From Pyropia yezoensis (Eukaryota > Rhodophyta > Bangiophyceae > Bangiales > Bangiaceae): a stretch of DNA of 64,000 nucleotides. Location of the stretch: assembly GCA_009829735.1 (NCBI GenBank), contig CM020618.1:707196-771195 (forward strand). Reading direction: 5' to 3'. Below the pieces are notes generated by a model that was not told the origin of the DNA, did not search any database, and saw only the letters and a list, made by a program, of their open reading frames with translations. Positions 1-12,987 of the stretch are shown here, piece by piece (the first letter of the stretch is position 1; every line of letters begins with the position of its first letter). The translations under genes were made by a program, and so were the position numbers.

Positions 1-1110
1 GCTGGAGAACCAAGACCAAGGTTACACCCGGAAGATGGCCAAGAAGATGGCGTCCCTGAACCGGCGAATGCAGCCGAGCTTCGGGGGGACATCCTAAGTT
101 TTCCGGGGAAGAGACCGGCGCTTATCTTTGCCTTCCTGCGCCGGTTTGTCAAGGCATGCAAATGACAACGATGTGTCCGAGGGCAAGGCTCTCTACCTCC
201 TGGTTAACTTCATGACCGGAGAAGCGGAACAGCGGTTTGCACAGGTTCTACCAGACTCTGCCGGACACATTGTCGGACGTACCGTCGCGAGTTATCCGGA
301 GGCGGTCAACTGGCTCCTGTCCAACTACGCTGACGCGGACTCTCTGCGTAAAGCAGTCGGCAGGCTGAACCGGGCAACCATGGAAAGACAAGAGACTCCA
401 GAGGCGTTCGCCCGTCGTGTACGGGAGATGAGCGATGCTTGTGGCAACGTTTACCCTGAGGAAAGGCTCAAGATGATCTTCTCGGAAGGGCTTCCTGAAT
501 ATCTTCAAGTGGATGCGGAGAACTACAACCAGGAACATCAAGAACATACCTTCCAGCAGTTAATGGCCTACACCCAGGGCAAGTACCGGCAAGCCAGGGC
601 CCTCCAAGCTCCCATGGTATCAACTCCCAAGCCGTTGTCGCGAGTTCGTTCCGGACCCGACAAGTACAAGGGAGGTGATAGCCCTGTACCGGTACTCGCA
701 ATTGGCGAGGCCTCACCCGTGGGGTCAGGGGTCAAGTGGGGCGGCTTCATTTCTAAGGAGCAACCATCCCTGGTCGCCCCCAAGCAAGTCAAGAACCAGC
801 GGTTCCGGTCTTGTTGGCTGTGCCAGAAGGAGGATCACATGTCCTACCAGTGCCCGACCATTCCCAAGGACCTCAAGGAGAAACTCAAGCGTCAAGGACT
901 GGTGTTTGCAAAGGCGGTCAACTGGGCTGACCGGCGAGCACCCTCCAAGATGGACAGGCACAGGTACACGCAATCCGAGTGGCAACCTTACAGAGCATCA
1001 CGGAGGCTCTGGCAAGGGAAGCTCCTACGGACTTTGACCTGGAGACCGAAACCTCTAAGGACTCCTCGGACCCGGGAAACGAGTAGGGCAGGCGCTCTCC
1101 CCAAGTGTCT
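1..1110 (+). pseudogene. gag of family A (copy A1, 5' end missing)
   Basis: Encodes the gag polyprotein, which forms the particle and packages element RNA. The middle part carries the retrotransposon-gag fold signature (FARRVREMSDACGNVYPEE region, about 400-480). A CCHC-like zinc knuckle follows near 810-860 with the pattern C-x2-C-x4-H-x4-C (CWLCQKEDHMSYQC). It is collinear with gag of A3 (42465-43421, minus). The start of gag lies left of the window. Treated as a fossil; broken. Confidence 0.85.
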
Positions 1111-1263
1111 TCCCGAATCTCCGACGGCAGGGTACTTCTACCTGTTCTCCCCTTGCGTGCCGGGAGAAAGGACGGCAGTTACCCGCTCAACCGGTAGCCG
1201 CCTGGACACCCTGTTTGTTCAAGGGGACATTGCTCGTCCTGCGTAAAGAAAACCTCAAGATTA

Positions 1264-4200
1264 ATGCTCGTATGCGTGTGGGGGATAGCCTCCCCCAAGC
1301 TGTTACGCCGGTGGTTGACACGGGAGCCGGACCAAGCGTCATCACTGAGAACCTGTTACCTCCGGGCTGGCGTCGACATGCCTGGAGAGCGCCTACCCGG
1401 ACCCATATCGTCGACGCTTCGGGTCAAAACCCTACGACCGCTTGGCCGTCTTCCTGTCGCCATCTATGTCAACAATGAAACCAATGCTTTTTCCCTTTCT
1501 AGTAGTCAAGACCCTATCAGTCCCCCCTCATCCTAGGCTGGGACTTCCAGAAGCAGCATGTCAAGAGCATCCTACCCGGAGAAGGGAAGGTCCAGTTCAA
1601 CCATGGGTTTGTGTCACCGGTATTGGAGCATCTGGACGCCAAGGTTCGTGTAGCCAAGAGCAAGAGGGAACGCATCCCACCCTCTACCTTGACTCTCTTC
1701 AAACCGGTGCTCCTACCTCCTCGCTCGGAGACCAAGGTTCAAGTAACGACCCGGATTGCAGGTCAATGCCTGATCTACGGACGTAAAGGATTTCTGGCGA
1801 AACACCGGTTATACTTGGCCCCACGGACATCACAAGAAGGTAGAAAGGGCACACCCCGTTCCCGGTGCTCATCGTCAACGTGAGCCGGAAGCCAATAACC
1901 CTCGCCAAGGGCACCCGAGTTGGTACAGCAGAGCCTTACCGGGGATCCGCCCGTGCTACGAGCAAGGAAGACCTCCTGAACCTGCAACAAGAACTGGCAT
2001 CCAACTTGACGGCCTTAGACGTACCTCCGAACAAGAGCAGGCTGGCAGCGCTACTCCGAAACCCGAACAAGCACCACCCGGGATGCCGAAGGTCAAGCAA
2101 GAAAATGTCCCTCCCGACTTGAAGGAGGCACTGAGAAGCTTCTCCAGGAATATCGGCACCTGTGGTCGGAGAGCTGGGCAAGATGGACGCCACTCTACAC
2201 CGGATTCAACTCAAGCCGGAAGCTAAGCCAGTGCACATACAACCATATCGGCCGGACCTCATCGCCGGGATGAGATTGAGAAGCAGGTTAACAAAATGCT
2301 CAAGATGGATGTTATCGAGCCGTCTGATGGCGAGTGGGCTTTCCCGGTGGTAGTCGTCCCGAAAACCGGCGGTCACTTCCGTTTCTGCGTTGACTACCGG
2401 CGCCTGAACGAGATGACAGTCAAGGACGTATACCCGATACCCCGGATGGATGATTGCCTCGACTTTCTTGTTGATGCCACCCTCTTCTCGACACTGGATT
2501 GTAATGCCGGTTACTGGCAGATCCCTCTGGCTGACGAGGACAAGGACAAGACCACCTTCACGTGCCACCTGGACTATTCCGGTGCAAGCGTCTTCCTTTT
2601 GGTCTCACCAATGCTCCGGCAACCTTCCAAAGAGCCATCGACACCATCCTGTCCGGGCTAAGGTGGAGAACATGTTTGGTCTACCTGGACGACATTATCG
2701 TTTTTCTCCAAGACCCCAGCGGAACACCTGGAGCACCTTCGGGAGGTCCTGGCCCTCCTGTCCAAGGCTGGAGTTACCCTCAAGGCCGAAAGTGCCACCT
2801 GTTTGAGACTGAGGTGGAGTATCTGGGGCACGTGCTGAGTCCGGGGGAGCTCCGAGTCAATGAGAAGAACATCAAGGCCCTCCGGCATGCACGGCAACCC
2901 AAAACCCAGACGGAACTCAAGAGCTTCCTGGGTATGTGCAACGTCTATCGCCGGTTCGTACGGGACTATGCTCTGATTGCCCGGCCATTGACCAAGCTTA
3001 CCAGCAAGAAGCTTCCCGCACAACTCCCGGTGTTCGACGAGAAGCAGACCGCGGCCTTCGAAGAGCTCAAGAAGCGCCTGACCACCACTCCAGTACTGGC
3101 GTTACCCAAGCGGAGGGCCAGTTTGTTCTGGAGACGGATGCCTGTGGCGTCCAGGTGGGGTGCTCACTACTCCAGCAGCAACCTGATGGGCACTTCCTCC
3201 CGATAGGCTACTACAGTCGCGTCTTGACTCCAGCTGAGAAGAACTATTCCACGACCGAGCGCGAGTGCTTGGCAGTCGTCTGGGCTTGCTTCCTGTTACG
3301 GGCCATATCTTGAAGGACAAGAGTTCCTCATCCGGACGGACCCACGCCCAGCCTAAGGTGGCTGCTATGTATGGACAGCAGTCAAGGAAGGGTCGCCCGG
3401 TGGCGCCTACGCCTTTCGGAGTTCAAGTACAAGGTGTGGCACCAGAGCAGGGAGGGAGCACCACTGCGCCGACACCATGTCCCGGCTGGAGACTCCTGCA
3501 GCCGATACCGGTCCTATCCCGGAGGAAATACCTTGCTTCATCCTCCCGAATGTCGGACGTGGCTGGCACGCTCCCCTGTATGAGACACCTGAAGCTCATC
3601 AACCGGTGACCATTCACCGGATGCCTGGAGGCACAACTGACGGATCCTCAATGCTTGGAGCTTCGCCACCAAATGGACCTGAAACCGGAACAGTCGTTTC
3701 TCCGAGTCTACGGACGGACTCCTAGTACGGGTGTCACCCTTCGATGGGGCCACTCAAGTCTACGTACCCCGGGGCCTACGAGCTGACATCCTACGCCTGG
3801 AGCACTCGTCTCCCCAGGCCGGACATCCTGGTATCAATCGGATGTATGCTTCCATGAGACGACACTATTACTGGGAAACCATGGCCAGTGACGTCCATAA
3901 GTACCTGGAGGCTTGTGTTTCTTGTGCAAGGAACCGGTTGTCCCAGAGGAAGAAGACTTCTAAGCTACGCCTATTCCCTGCGGCGGAGCCCTTTGCAAGC
4001 TTAAGCATGGACATCCTGGGGCCCCTACCTGAAACATCCAGTGGCAACATATACCTGCTCATCATTTGTGACCGGTTCTCCAAGTTCACTCGAGCAATCC
4101 CGCTGAGGACCATCACGGCTCTGGATGTCACGTCAGCCTTCTGCGAGTACTGGATAGCTGCCTACGGCCCTCCAGACTCCGTCTTAACCGACAACGGTCC

Positions 4201-5060
4201 CCAGTTTGCATCCCTGTTCTTCCAAGGAGTCTGTGACCTGATGGGCATCAAGAACTTGTACACTACGACGTACCACCCTCAAACGAACGGCCAGGTGGAA
4301 CGATTCAACCGGACCCTAGTAGACATGCTACGGCACTACGTGGAGGAGCACCAAGAAGACTGGGACGAGCTCCTGGCTGTCCTCACTCTAGCCTACAACT
4401 CCCGAGTTCACCGGACAACGGGGGTCGCTCCACTCGACTTTGTCACCCCAAGGCGGCTGACCAACTTCTCCCTGGAAAGAATACCAGACGGTCTCCAGCC
4501 TGCACTGAAGTCAGGTCCCAAGGCAAAGGATGAGTTCCTGGAACAACTGAAGCTCCTGCTCCCAAGAGTCAAGGAGTCAATCTCGAAGACCCAGGAGCGA
4601 TACAAGCGGGGCTATGACAAGGCGTTCGGGAAAAGAACAAGGAACTGGGTGGTGGCGACTGGGTTTTTGGGACAACCATAGCAAGACCCGGGGGAAGCTG
4701 GACTCGAAGACGGATGGACCTTATGAGATCCTGAATACGGACGGTTGGACCTTTCTTCTAGACGTGGATGGCTCCCCGTACCGCGTGAGCAGCGACCATG
4801 TCACCCGAGCCCACCGCCAAGCCAACGGGACTTGACCCGGCGCAAGCGGGCCGCAGTACCCTGGCTATCCCAAGAAGAAGGTCGGGAATATGTCTACGTC
4901 AAGTTTGTGGACCATGCCTGGAGAGACGGACGCCTGTACCTGCGAGTACGCTGGTTCGGTTTAACCCGGCAGATGATACCTGGGAACCTCAAACCGGCTA
5001 CCCATCGCGGATGTCTGTGCCTACACGCGACGGAACGGGATAGAGGGCACTCCAGTGGCC
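1264..5060 (+). pseudogene. pol of family A (copy A1): PR-RT-RH-INT-chromodomain
   Basis: Protease is recognised by its VVDTGAGPS active-site region near 1310-1340. RT is recognised by [10 protein letters not shown] near 2385-2415 and the YLDDIIVF catalytic motif near 2680-2705. RNase H follows at about 3100-3330. Integrase lies at 3731-4640, with a zinc-binding ACVSCARNR region near 3910-3930, the first catalytic Asp in SMDILGPLP near 4005, and the second in LTDNGPQFAS near 4185. A chromodomain-like region is near 4880-5000 (FVDHAW, RVRWFG). The integrase part is the best preserved. Broken in several places; compare the better-kept copy in A2. Confidence 0.92.
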
Positions 5061-5319
5061 AGAGCCGGCAAGATTCTGGAGTCGGACTCGGAGGAGGACC
5101 AAGAGGATGGGGCCAACCAAGACCCTCGGGACGAGCCGAGTTCATCCGCAACGGGATGCGGAACAAGAGGATTGAGAAGAAGGGAACGGGTATATCAAGG
5201 AGAACACGCAATACAAGCATGGAACAATCAAGGAAAACAAGCACCCGCTCGGGCAACCCTTCTCTCCGCCTCTTCCCTCCTCGCTTCTCCAAGACCCTCA
5301 CCCTCCTTGCCTCCAACTA

Positions 5320-7445
5320 CTACTCCCGGCGTGGACGCTGAGCCGCGGGAGTGTCCTCCAGCGCTGCCTCCGCGGCACTACGGGAACCGGAGGAAGACGG
5401 GATGACGTAGTGCGGTGGACGCGGTGCATCCCGGTATGACGCCATCGGAGTAGTACCGGTAGTTGCCGGGGGCTCCCGCTCATCCAGATATGCCCGTCCG
5501 GCGCCCCTGGAAGCCAGTGAAGGTTTCTGACCACTGCTGGGCCAAGCCATGCCGCGTCAAGGTCGCCAGAAGTTCGCCAACCACCGGGGCTGTTCGACAT
5601 CTGGCCGCTGTCGCGCAGGCAAACACCCGGTCGACCACGTTGTTCAAGACGCTGGCGTAAGTACCCAGCACCAGGGAGGACCCAACGCCTTCAACCTGCA
5701 CCGGAAGACGACCCAGCTGGTCTTCAATCATACCGACGTCGTACTAGTCGCATGTCGGACCACCTTGGATCAGGTACCAGTCAGGCACCCGGAAGCGGGT
5801 AAGGGCGCAGAGTCGGCGCCGGAATCTCGAACCGCCCCGAGGATGACACCACCGGACGGTCCACAACGGCCCCGAACCGGAGTACCCAACTCCAGCGGAG
5901 GCACAGCGCCGCCGGCGTTGGAAGAAGGCGTCCGAGGCGGAGCGGCCGGAGTGGTAGGCGACCGCACGGTCACCCCCAGACTCGCCGCAGACAGGCGCGG
6001 TGCCGGAGGAGCTTGAAGTGCCGGCACAGCCGGAACAGGGCGTGAACGCGCCGGCGACGGTTCAGGCGAGGCCACCGGGGCGATAGGTGCAACAGGAGGA
6101 AGCGGAGCCGCCGCAGACGCCCGGACCGACCGCCGCGGCCCATCCCGACTCCTGCACCGGCGGCCCAACTGGCAGAAGATCAAGGGCGGCCGGGGCAGGA
6201 AAGCTACCTAGCTGCGGCCACGCCGGAAGCGGGCGTCGCCAGCTGCACCTTGGCCGGAGAAGACTGGTAGACCACCTGCCGCCCAACCGAAGCCATCCCG
6301 ACGCGGGCGGTTTCTGGTCCGGCAATCGCGTTCAAGAAGTTCCGGTCATGCACCGGCACCAGACGCCGGAAGTCAATCATCGCCTGGAAGAGCCCCTTGT
6401 ACTCTTCGTCCTGGCTGCACAGGAAGTCGACGGTCAACTTGTCGACAATCCCAGACCATCAGGAGGTCAGGGAGAAACCAAAGCCGGTTGGACACCAAGA
6501 CCTGGTGAAGCCAGTGGTTGGCCGCCAAGACTGTCATCTCGGACGTGTACATCATGTACGGGATCGAGTGGAAGAAGCCCTTGATCGACGCCTGAGTCAA
6601 GGCGTCCAAGAAGTACCAGGTGAAGGGGATGCTGGAAGGAGCAAACCCGACCGGGATCTCGACTTCCTGCTGCTGCGGGATGACCTTGGGGTAGTACGCC
6701 GCCCGGTTAGCCTTATCCAGCTTCCAGAACTCCTGATGGTTGCAGCTCACGAGGAAGTCACGCTGGCGGCCGCGTCGCTCGCCTTGCTCCCGTGCCGGTG
6801 ACAACTTGGAGTACTTCCGGGTCGGGAAAGGCGGCTCCAGAGCGACCCATGCTCGGACGGGGTCGCAGTTCAGGCTCCCCGACCCCTTGAGCGCCTCTTC
6901 CCAGACCTTGAGCGCCCGGTGGACGTACCCTTCCTCCTCCGGCCACCGGAGAACGGACGCGGACACGCGACGCTCGGCAAGGGTAGATCCAGCACCAGCG
7001 CGAAGGGGAGATCCTCCAGACGAGCAACCCAAGAGGAACCCGAGAAGCTCTGGGAGCGGTTATTGTGCCAGGCGCATCTGGTCCGCCGTGTGAAGACGAG
7101 CCTTATCCATCTCTGTCAAGACCCCGCGCTGGAGTTCCTTGCGCCAGAGGTCCAAGCAATCCTGCTGGCACTGGGCCGCGCCGGCGTTGCCGACCACCGT
7201 GGAGTAACGCCGGGCCGCCAGAGGGTCCTGCCCAAGAAGCATCTCCGGGAGACCCACCGGGGGGGGTCTCGACCGGGTGCATCACAGAAGCCGGGGGAAC
7301 CCGATCCGTCCCCGCCGTGGCGACCGGCGCCGACATCGACACCCGAGGAACCGGAGGCAGGAGAGGGGCGCGACTACCCGGTACTCCTCCGCAACACTCG
7401 CCGCCGGAACCACGGGCCCAGCTTGGATCTCGGAACTGGACATGA
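5320..7445 (-). pseudogene. antisense ORF between pol and 3' LTR (family A, copy A1)
   Basis: An opposite-strand reading region fills the 2.3 kb between the pol end and the 3' LTR. It is collinear with the long open version in A2 (37655-39772) and begins at the same MSSSEIQAGP context. The predicted protein has Pro/Ala-rich ends and a helical core containing YYPKV, VEIPVGF and LAANHWLHQVL. Function unknown; no protein family recognised. Its relationship to the B2 antisense ORF (11041-12898) is described there and in the findings. Broken in several places. Confidence 0.7.
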
Positions 7446-7626
7446 CGTCTAGACTCCGGGGGAACGAGAGGGCCAAGGTGAAGGAGAGAAGGGGGCAGAG
7501 AACCGGAGCAGGTGATCGTAACCGGGGTGAAGACGCTCGACCTCGGCACCGGTGTGGACGTGCTCGAGGCTGTGCACGGTGGCACCTGGTTCGGCCCGAG
7601 GACGTGCCGGACTAGGGAGGGAGCTA

Positions 7627-8195
7627 TGTAGCATCCCTGGCCCCGACTTGGCGCCGACCCGGGACTACAACCAGAGGGCACCAGGTGCCAGAACACGCCG
7701 CCGTGTGGTGATGGTTGGCGGCCGTGGCCCGTGCCCGGCACTGGGATGCGGTGGACTACGCTATCCACACGTGAGAGAGGGATTGCTGATGGGTTTTTGC
7801 ATACTTGTGAGGGACTTGATTTGAGAGAATTTGAGTGTGAGATTAGTGAGTGGGAATAGAATTAGTAGTGATAGTGGCCCCCGACCTGACGAGGTTAGAC
7901 TCGGGTCGGGGCCACTCGGGGTTATGGGGGGGCTACCTGGCCAACGTGCCGAGGCTCCCCCAGATGCACGTTAAGAGGGACAGCGAGGCGCCCTTGGCCC
8001 GCGCCCTCAGGAAAAAGACAACTGCGCGTTTGCTTTCCTCTTCCCCGTGTGCACTACCGTGCGTATCTGTTTGCTCTGCGAGCAGGCACGTGAGGCAACA
8101 GGCATACCATTCTCGTAGTTCCCCTTTCTGTGTTACCTGTCCCTTTCCCCGAGGGATATTGACACGTGTCTGAGAGGATCGAGTTTTATACCACA
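7627..8195 (+). repeat. 3' LTR of A1 (569 bp)
   Basis: Begins TGTAGCATCC and ends TATACCACA, the TG...CA form of LTRs. It matches the LTRs at 39957-40529 (A2) and 44392-44962 (A3, reversed). A purine run (GGGAGGGAG) lies just upstream at about 7615-7623 and is the likely polypurine tract. The first bases after the LTR (GTTCC) belong to the family B target. Confidence 0.9.
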
Positions 8196-10532
8196 GTTCC
8201 CTGGCGCCTCAGGGTCCAACGCCTGACCCGAGCGCGTGACTACCCCCACGATGGGGATGCCCTCATCGACTGAGTTAGTGTCCAGCCCCTCGGTAGGTAC
8301 CCGAGAAGGGCCGTCGGCAAGGGCATGTTGCCTGCCAGGTCGGTACTCAATATCAAAGTTGAAGGGTGCCAGTCGCACCCTCCACCTGTTGAGGCGTGTG
8401 TTCGTGCAATCCATTTTGAAGATGAACTGCAACGCACTGTGGTCGCAGCGGATGAGGACCTTCTCACCCTCTAGGTAGTGACGAAGTGACGTCACCGCCC
8501 ACACCACTGCGGGTCCTTCTAACTCGGTGACTCCATAGTTCTTCTCAGCCGAGTTCAGCCCCTTGCAGAAGTACTCCACCGGCAGTACTCCTTCTCCGGC
8601 TGCTGCTGAAGCAACACACAACCAAGTTGGTCGTAGCTAGCATCCCTTCCAGGATGTAGTGGCCTCCCAACCTGGGAATAGCCAAGATTGGGGGCTTCAG
8701 CAGTAGGTCCCGAAGAATCTCAAAGGATTCCTGCTCCACCGACTTGGGGGAGGCAGGTTCTTTGGTAGCGTCGAGCTCACTAGCTCATTCAGCGGCTTTG
8801 CCAACTTGGCGAAGCCCTTGTTGAAACGTCGGTACAAGTTACACATCCCGAGGAAGCTCCTCATCTGGGTCTGGGTCCGGGGGTACTGAGCCTTACGGAT
8901 GGCCCTCAAGTTCTTCTCGTTGACACTGAGGCGCCCCGGACGGACAACATGTCCCAAGTACTCCACCTCCTGACTGAAGAGGTGGCACTTGCTCGCCTTC
9001 AGAAACACACCGGCGTCAGCAAGAAGCTTGAACACCTGGCCAAGATGGCCAATGTGCTCCTCCGGACTTTGGAGAACACAATGATATCGTCTAGGTACAC
9101 AAGACAGATCTGCCACCGTACTCCGGCCAGAATCATGTCCATGGCGCGCTGGAAAGTTGCCGACGCGTTACACAGTCCAAACGGTAGTCGTTTGCACTGG
9201 TAGGTACCACAGTGACAGGTAAAGGTAGTTTTATGCCTGTCTTCCGGGGCAATGGGGATTTGCCAATACCCCGCGTTACAGTCTAGGGTAGAGAACACGT
9301 TTGCCTCCCCAGAGAGTCCAGACAGTCGTCCAGCCTAGGTAGGGGATAACTGTCCTTCACCGTGCTCTCGTTGAGCTTACGGTAGTCGTAGAGGACCGTG
9401 GGGTCCCATCAACTTGGGGACAATAACCACCGGACTCGCCCACTCGGCGTTGCTGGCCTCGATCACATCGAGGGCCTCCATGCGAGCGACTTGCTCCCTA
9501 ACGAGGGCCCTTGCACCAGGCCCTCCCCTGTACGGTTGTTGGCGTATAGAGGGTGCACCGGGCTTCAACTGATCCGGTGTTGGGTGGCTCTCATGAGTCC
9601 CAATTGACCATCCCACAACTTGTGCTATTGGTCCAAGAGGCGTTCAACTTGAACCCTCAGCCTGGGTGGAACATTCTCCATGTTCACATGGAGTCGAGGA
9701 GAGGCGGCCGGCTTGGCTTGGTGCTTCTCCTTTCCGGACTTCGGGTCGCTACTCGCGCCCGCATTGAGGGTGACCGCTACTACCGGTCCCTCGTGTTGGT
9801 CGATATAGCCGAACTTGGTTCCCGACTTGAAGTACTTGGGCGAAGAGCTCAGGTTCATCACCTGAATCCTTAACGGGACTCCGGCTTTGGAGTCCATCGT
9901 GCCAAGGGCAACATGCACTTGGTGCTTGCGAGCAAGACGGGGGTGAGGGTGCACCAACCCATTCCCCGTATAATCAGTTACAACGTCAACGTGCGCCACC
10001 GAGTTGGGGGGCAACGTGACCTTACGGGCTAAACGCAGAGTAGCAGTAAACCCTTCTCTCACGGAGCAAACAGGCTCCGACTGCGAAACTGTCACAGGAG
10101 CCACAGACTTTGCCTTACCAAGAATGGGGATGGTCTCCCCATTCACCAACTTGACCCAATATTCCGGGCCACAAACCAGCGGCACTTGTGTTACAACATA
10201 AGGGATAACCAGAAGCAAGGGTACCGATATATTCTCGACTACTCCATAGGTCACGTCGACCTCATGGGTTCCCAACCTAGTTGGTAGGGTCACGGCACCA
10301 ACAATGGGAAGTACCCCACCATTGATGTCGATCATATGGTCGGCTTTAGACCTCCAGCGTTGGAGCTTCATCTCCATTGGTAATAGCGACTTGCGTATCA
10401 AGGAGGCTCCTGACCCGGTATCAAGTACGATACGGGCACAACAGGCAAGGCCGAGGGCTAGTTGCATCCGTCCAGCACCTGGAAGTTCTCACCCGTCAGC
10501 ACCGCGATGACCCGACGTGGGTTTACGTTCTT
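8196..10532 (-). mobile_element. Ty3/gypsy family B partial copy B1 (PR-RT-RH interior)
   Basis: Minus-strand pol interior collinear with B2 (14500-16830). It contains RNase H at the left end (about 8200-8600), RT in the middle with YLDDIIVF near 9080-9105, and protease near the right end (VLDTGSGAS near 10400-10430). It is cut on the left by the A1 LTR and runs into the N gap on the right. It could be the missing downstream part of B3 (19496-20852), which B2 interrupts. That would make one old B copy hit by both A1 and B2, but the gap prevents proof. Broken in several places, roughly six to eight. Confidence 0.9.
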
Positions 10533-11032
10533 NNNNNNNNNNNNNNNNNNNNNNNNNNNNNNNNNNNNNNNNNNNNNNNNNNNNNNNNNNNNNNNNNNNN
10601 NNNNNNNNNNNNNNNNNNNNNNNNNNNNNNNNNNNNNNNNNNNNNNNNNNNNNNNNNNNNNNNNNNNNNNNNNNNNNNNNNNNNNNNNNNNNNNNNNNNN
10701 NNNNNNNNNNNNNNNNNNNNNNNNNNNNNNNNNNNNNNNNNNNNNNNNNNNNNNNNNNNNNNNNNNNNNNNNNNNNNNNNNNNNNNNNNNNNNNNNNNNN
10801 NNNNNNNNNNNNNNNNNNNNNNNNNNNNNNNNNNNNNNNNNNNNNNNNNNNNNNNNNNNNNNNNNNNNNNNNNNNNNNNNNNNNNNNNNNNNNNNNNNNN
10901 NNNNNNNNNNNNNNNNNNNNNNNNNNNNNNNNNNNNNNNNNNNNNNNNNNNNNNNNNNNNNNNNNNNNNNNNNNNNNNNNNNNNNNNNNNNNNNNNNNNN
11001 NNNNNNNNNNNNNNNNNNNNNNNNNNNNNNNN
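10533..11032. other. assembly gap (500 N)
   Basis: Exactly 500 N, a conventional placeholder, so the true length is unknown. It hides the 3' LTR of B2, the start of the B2 antisense ORF and the right edge of B1. Confidence 0.99.
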
Positions 11033-11040
11033 ATCGCTCC

Positions 11041-12898
11041 GGGGGGTGGGATCCGCGTCACCCGGCTTTGGGTTGACGGCAGGATCTCCCCCGGAGGCGG
11101 GACAAGTTGTCCCGCGTGAGGCCTTGGGGCGGTGGTTTTACCCCGCTTGGCCTCTGTATGAGGAGGGGTTGACTGTTCTTCGCTGTGGCCGACTCGGCGC
11201 AGCGATGGGTCGGGTATGGGACCGCCTACGGGAGAAGTATCCCCGTAGGGTCGGGTTCCCTGCCGGCTTCAGGACGGACCAGTTTGCCTTCCTGGACGAC
11301 GAGGAGGTCGAGGACGTGCAGCGGGCCAAGGCCATGGTGGACCGCGGGGGAACTATCCCGGGTCCCGGCGACTTGCCGACCTTCACTTGGGACGCGGTGG
11401 CAACTCGCCCCCCGTACCTTCACGAGGCCGATCCGCACACTCATCACTTTGATGTGCGGATGGAGAAGGACTTCCGGCGAGGTCCCTACTTGGTGACCTC
11501 GGCTCAACTTGAGTTTCCTCAGCAGTCTGCTGCCAGTAAGGAGCAATACTACCCGAAGAAGCCCGAGTGGTGGCCTCAAGTTGAGGTCCCCTACGGGTTC
11601 CCGGCATTGTTGCCACGGTTTGCTTGACCACTTCGGCTCCGTCATGTTGACGGCTGGCCCTGATCATCTGGTGTGGGCCATGTTGGCCACCCAGTGGCTC
11701 CTCGAGGTCATGTCGACCTGGGTGTCATGTGTTCAGCGGCGGGGGATGCTCTGGCATCTCCCCCTCCGGCTCATCCAGGGTTTGGAACAGCTCACCCCTC
11801 AGCTAGTTGCTGAGGGGTGCTCGTCAGGACAACTCACTCTACTTGAGGAGATGCTCCGCCTCCACAAGTTTATCGAGTGGGAGAGCATTGAGCACAAGTT
11901 GCGCCGCCCCACTCGGGGGCCCAAGGACGATGGCGCACTTCGCCAGTTCGTATGGGTCGCTCGTGAACTTCACGACGGCCGTGTGGTCCTACGAGAGGGG
12001 TTGGGCATCGGGGACTACCCGTATGCCCCGGGGGTGGATCGTCACACTGCGCCACCCCCGGACAAGCCCATAGTTATGGCTGTGCCCTCATATGATGACC
12101 ATATGACTCAACCTACTGCGGGGGCCCCAAGTCGGGGTCGCAGTTACACCCGGGTACCGCCACCTCGGCGTGCCCCTCCGCTTCCTCCTGTTCTTTCCAG
12201 CCTCACGGGAACATCCCGATCAGCGTGGCCGTGGAGTCATCCACACCGGTGTCTCCCAACTTGGGGGCCACCCTCCCTGACGGTATACCCCAAGTTGGTG
12301 TTACCGCCCACGCCTCTAACCTCAGAGATGATGATCACCACGTTGGTGCGCACCATTTCCTGGTTGGCCGCGTCGACCGCAACCCTCCAAAGTTCCGAGA
12401 CTCCTCAACTTGAGGAGCGCGTTCGTACTGCAGTGGCGACCGCGAGTTGCGAGTCGGTGGCGGAGTTTTATGACGGCCGAGTTGGCTCGCATTGGGGCTA
12501 TTATGCCCCAGCCAACCCCACTTGGGCGTGGCAAGCGTCGTGCGAGCCGGGCATACTCGCCTCCTCGCCGTCGTCGCCGTCACTCGCGGCGCTCTCCCTC
12601 CGTGTCGGAAGACGAGTTGTCTTACTCCGTCTCGGAGTCCTCTACCCCATCGGAGACGGAGTCTGTCCAGCGTCTGCGTCGCAAACTTGCGCGCAAGACC
12701 AGGCAGAAGAGTAGCCACGGTCGGCGCCACTTGCGCGACCGTGAGGGGCGCGACGGTTCCGACTTGGAGCCGCCGCCCCTCCAACGAGTGGAGACCGTTA
12801 TCGGCGTGGGTCTCGCCGCTCGCCTCCACGTGAGGGCGAGGGCCGTGGAGTGGGAGAGTCTAGCATGCGTGCCTAGTTGGCAGCTGCTTTTGTTGTGA
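11041..12898 (+). pseudogene. antisense ORF between pol and 3' LTR (family B, copy B2)
   Basis: A plus-strand reading region sits tail-to-tail with the minus-strand pol, with about 90 bp between. It encodes a predicted protein resembling the family A antisense product. Shared features in the same order are YYPKK then VEVPYGF (about 11548-11600; family A has YYPKV then VEIPVGF), and LATQWLLEVM (about 11680-11715; family A has LAANHWLHEVL). A charged helical segment and a Pro-rich Arg/Ser tail follow. Its start is hidden in the gap. Function unknown. Has one or two breaks. The similarity was seen by eye and needs a profile comparison. Confidence 0.65.
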
Positions 12899-12987
12899 GA
12901 GTGTGAGGGTTAGGGCTGTAGTTTAAAGCCACTCTGCGTACCACTTCGACTTGAAGCACTCTCTTGGCACTGTTGCTCGGCCTTCCC

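Larger units (their letters stand above)
1..8195 (+). mobile_element. Ty3/gypsy LTR retrotransposon A1 (family A), 5' part outside window
   Basis: Runs from inside gag at the window edge through protease, reverse transcriptase, RNase H, integrase and chromodomain, then an opposite-strand ORF, then a 569-bp 3' LTR ending at 8195. The order PR-RT-RH-INT plus chromodomain places it in Ty3/gypsy, chromovirus-like. It closely matches A2 (33749-40529) and A3 (40530-44962). The copy is broken in roughly ten places across gag, pol and the antisense ORF, yet the sequence is still near-identical to its sisters, so it is young. Directly after its LTR comes the interior of family B pol (8196), so A1 probably inserted into B1. 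The other flank and its target duplication are outside the window. Confidence 0.93.
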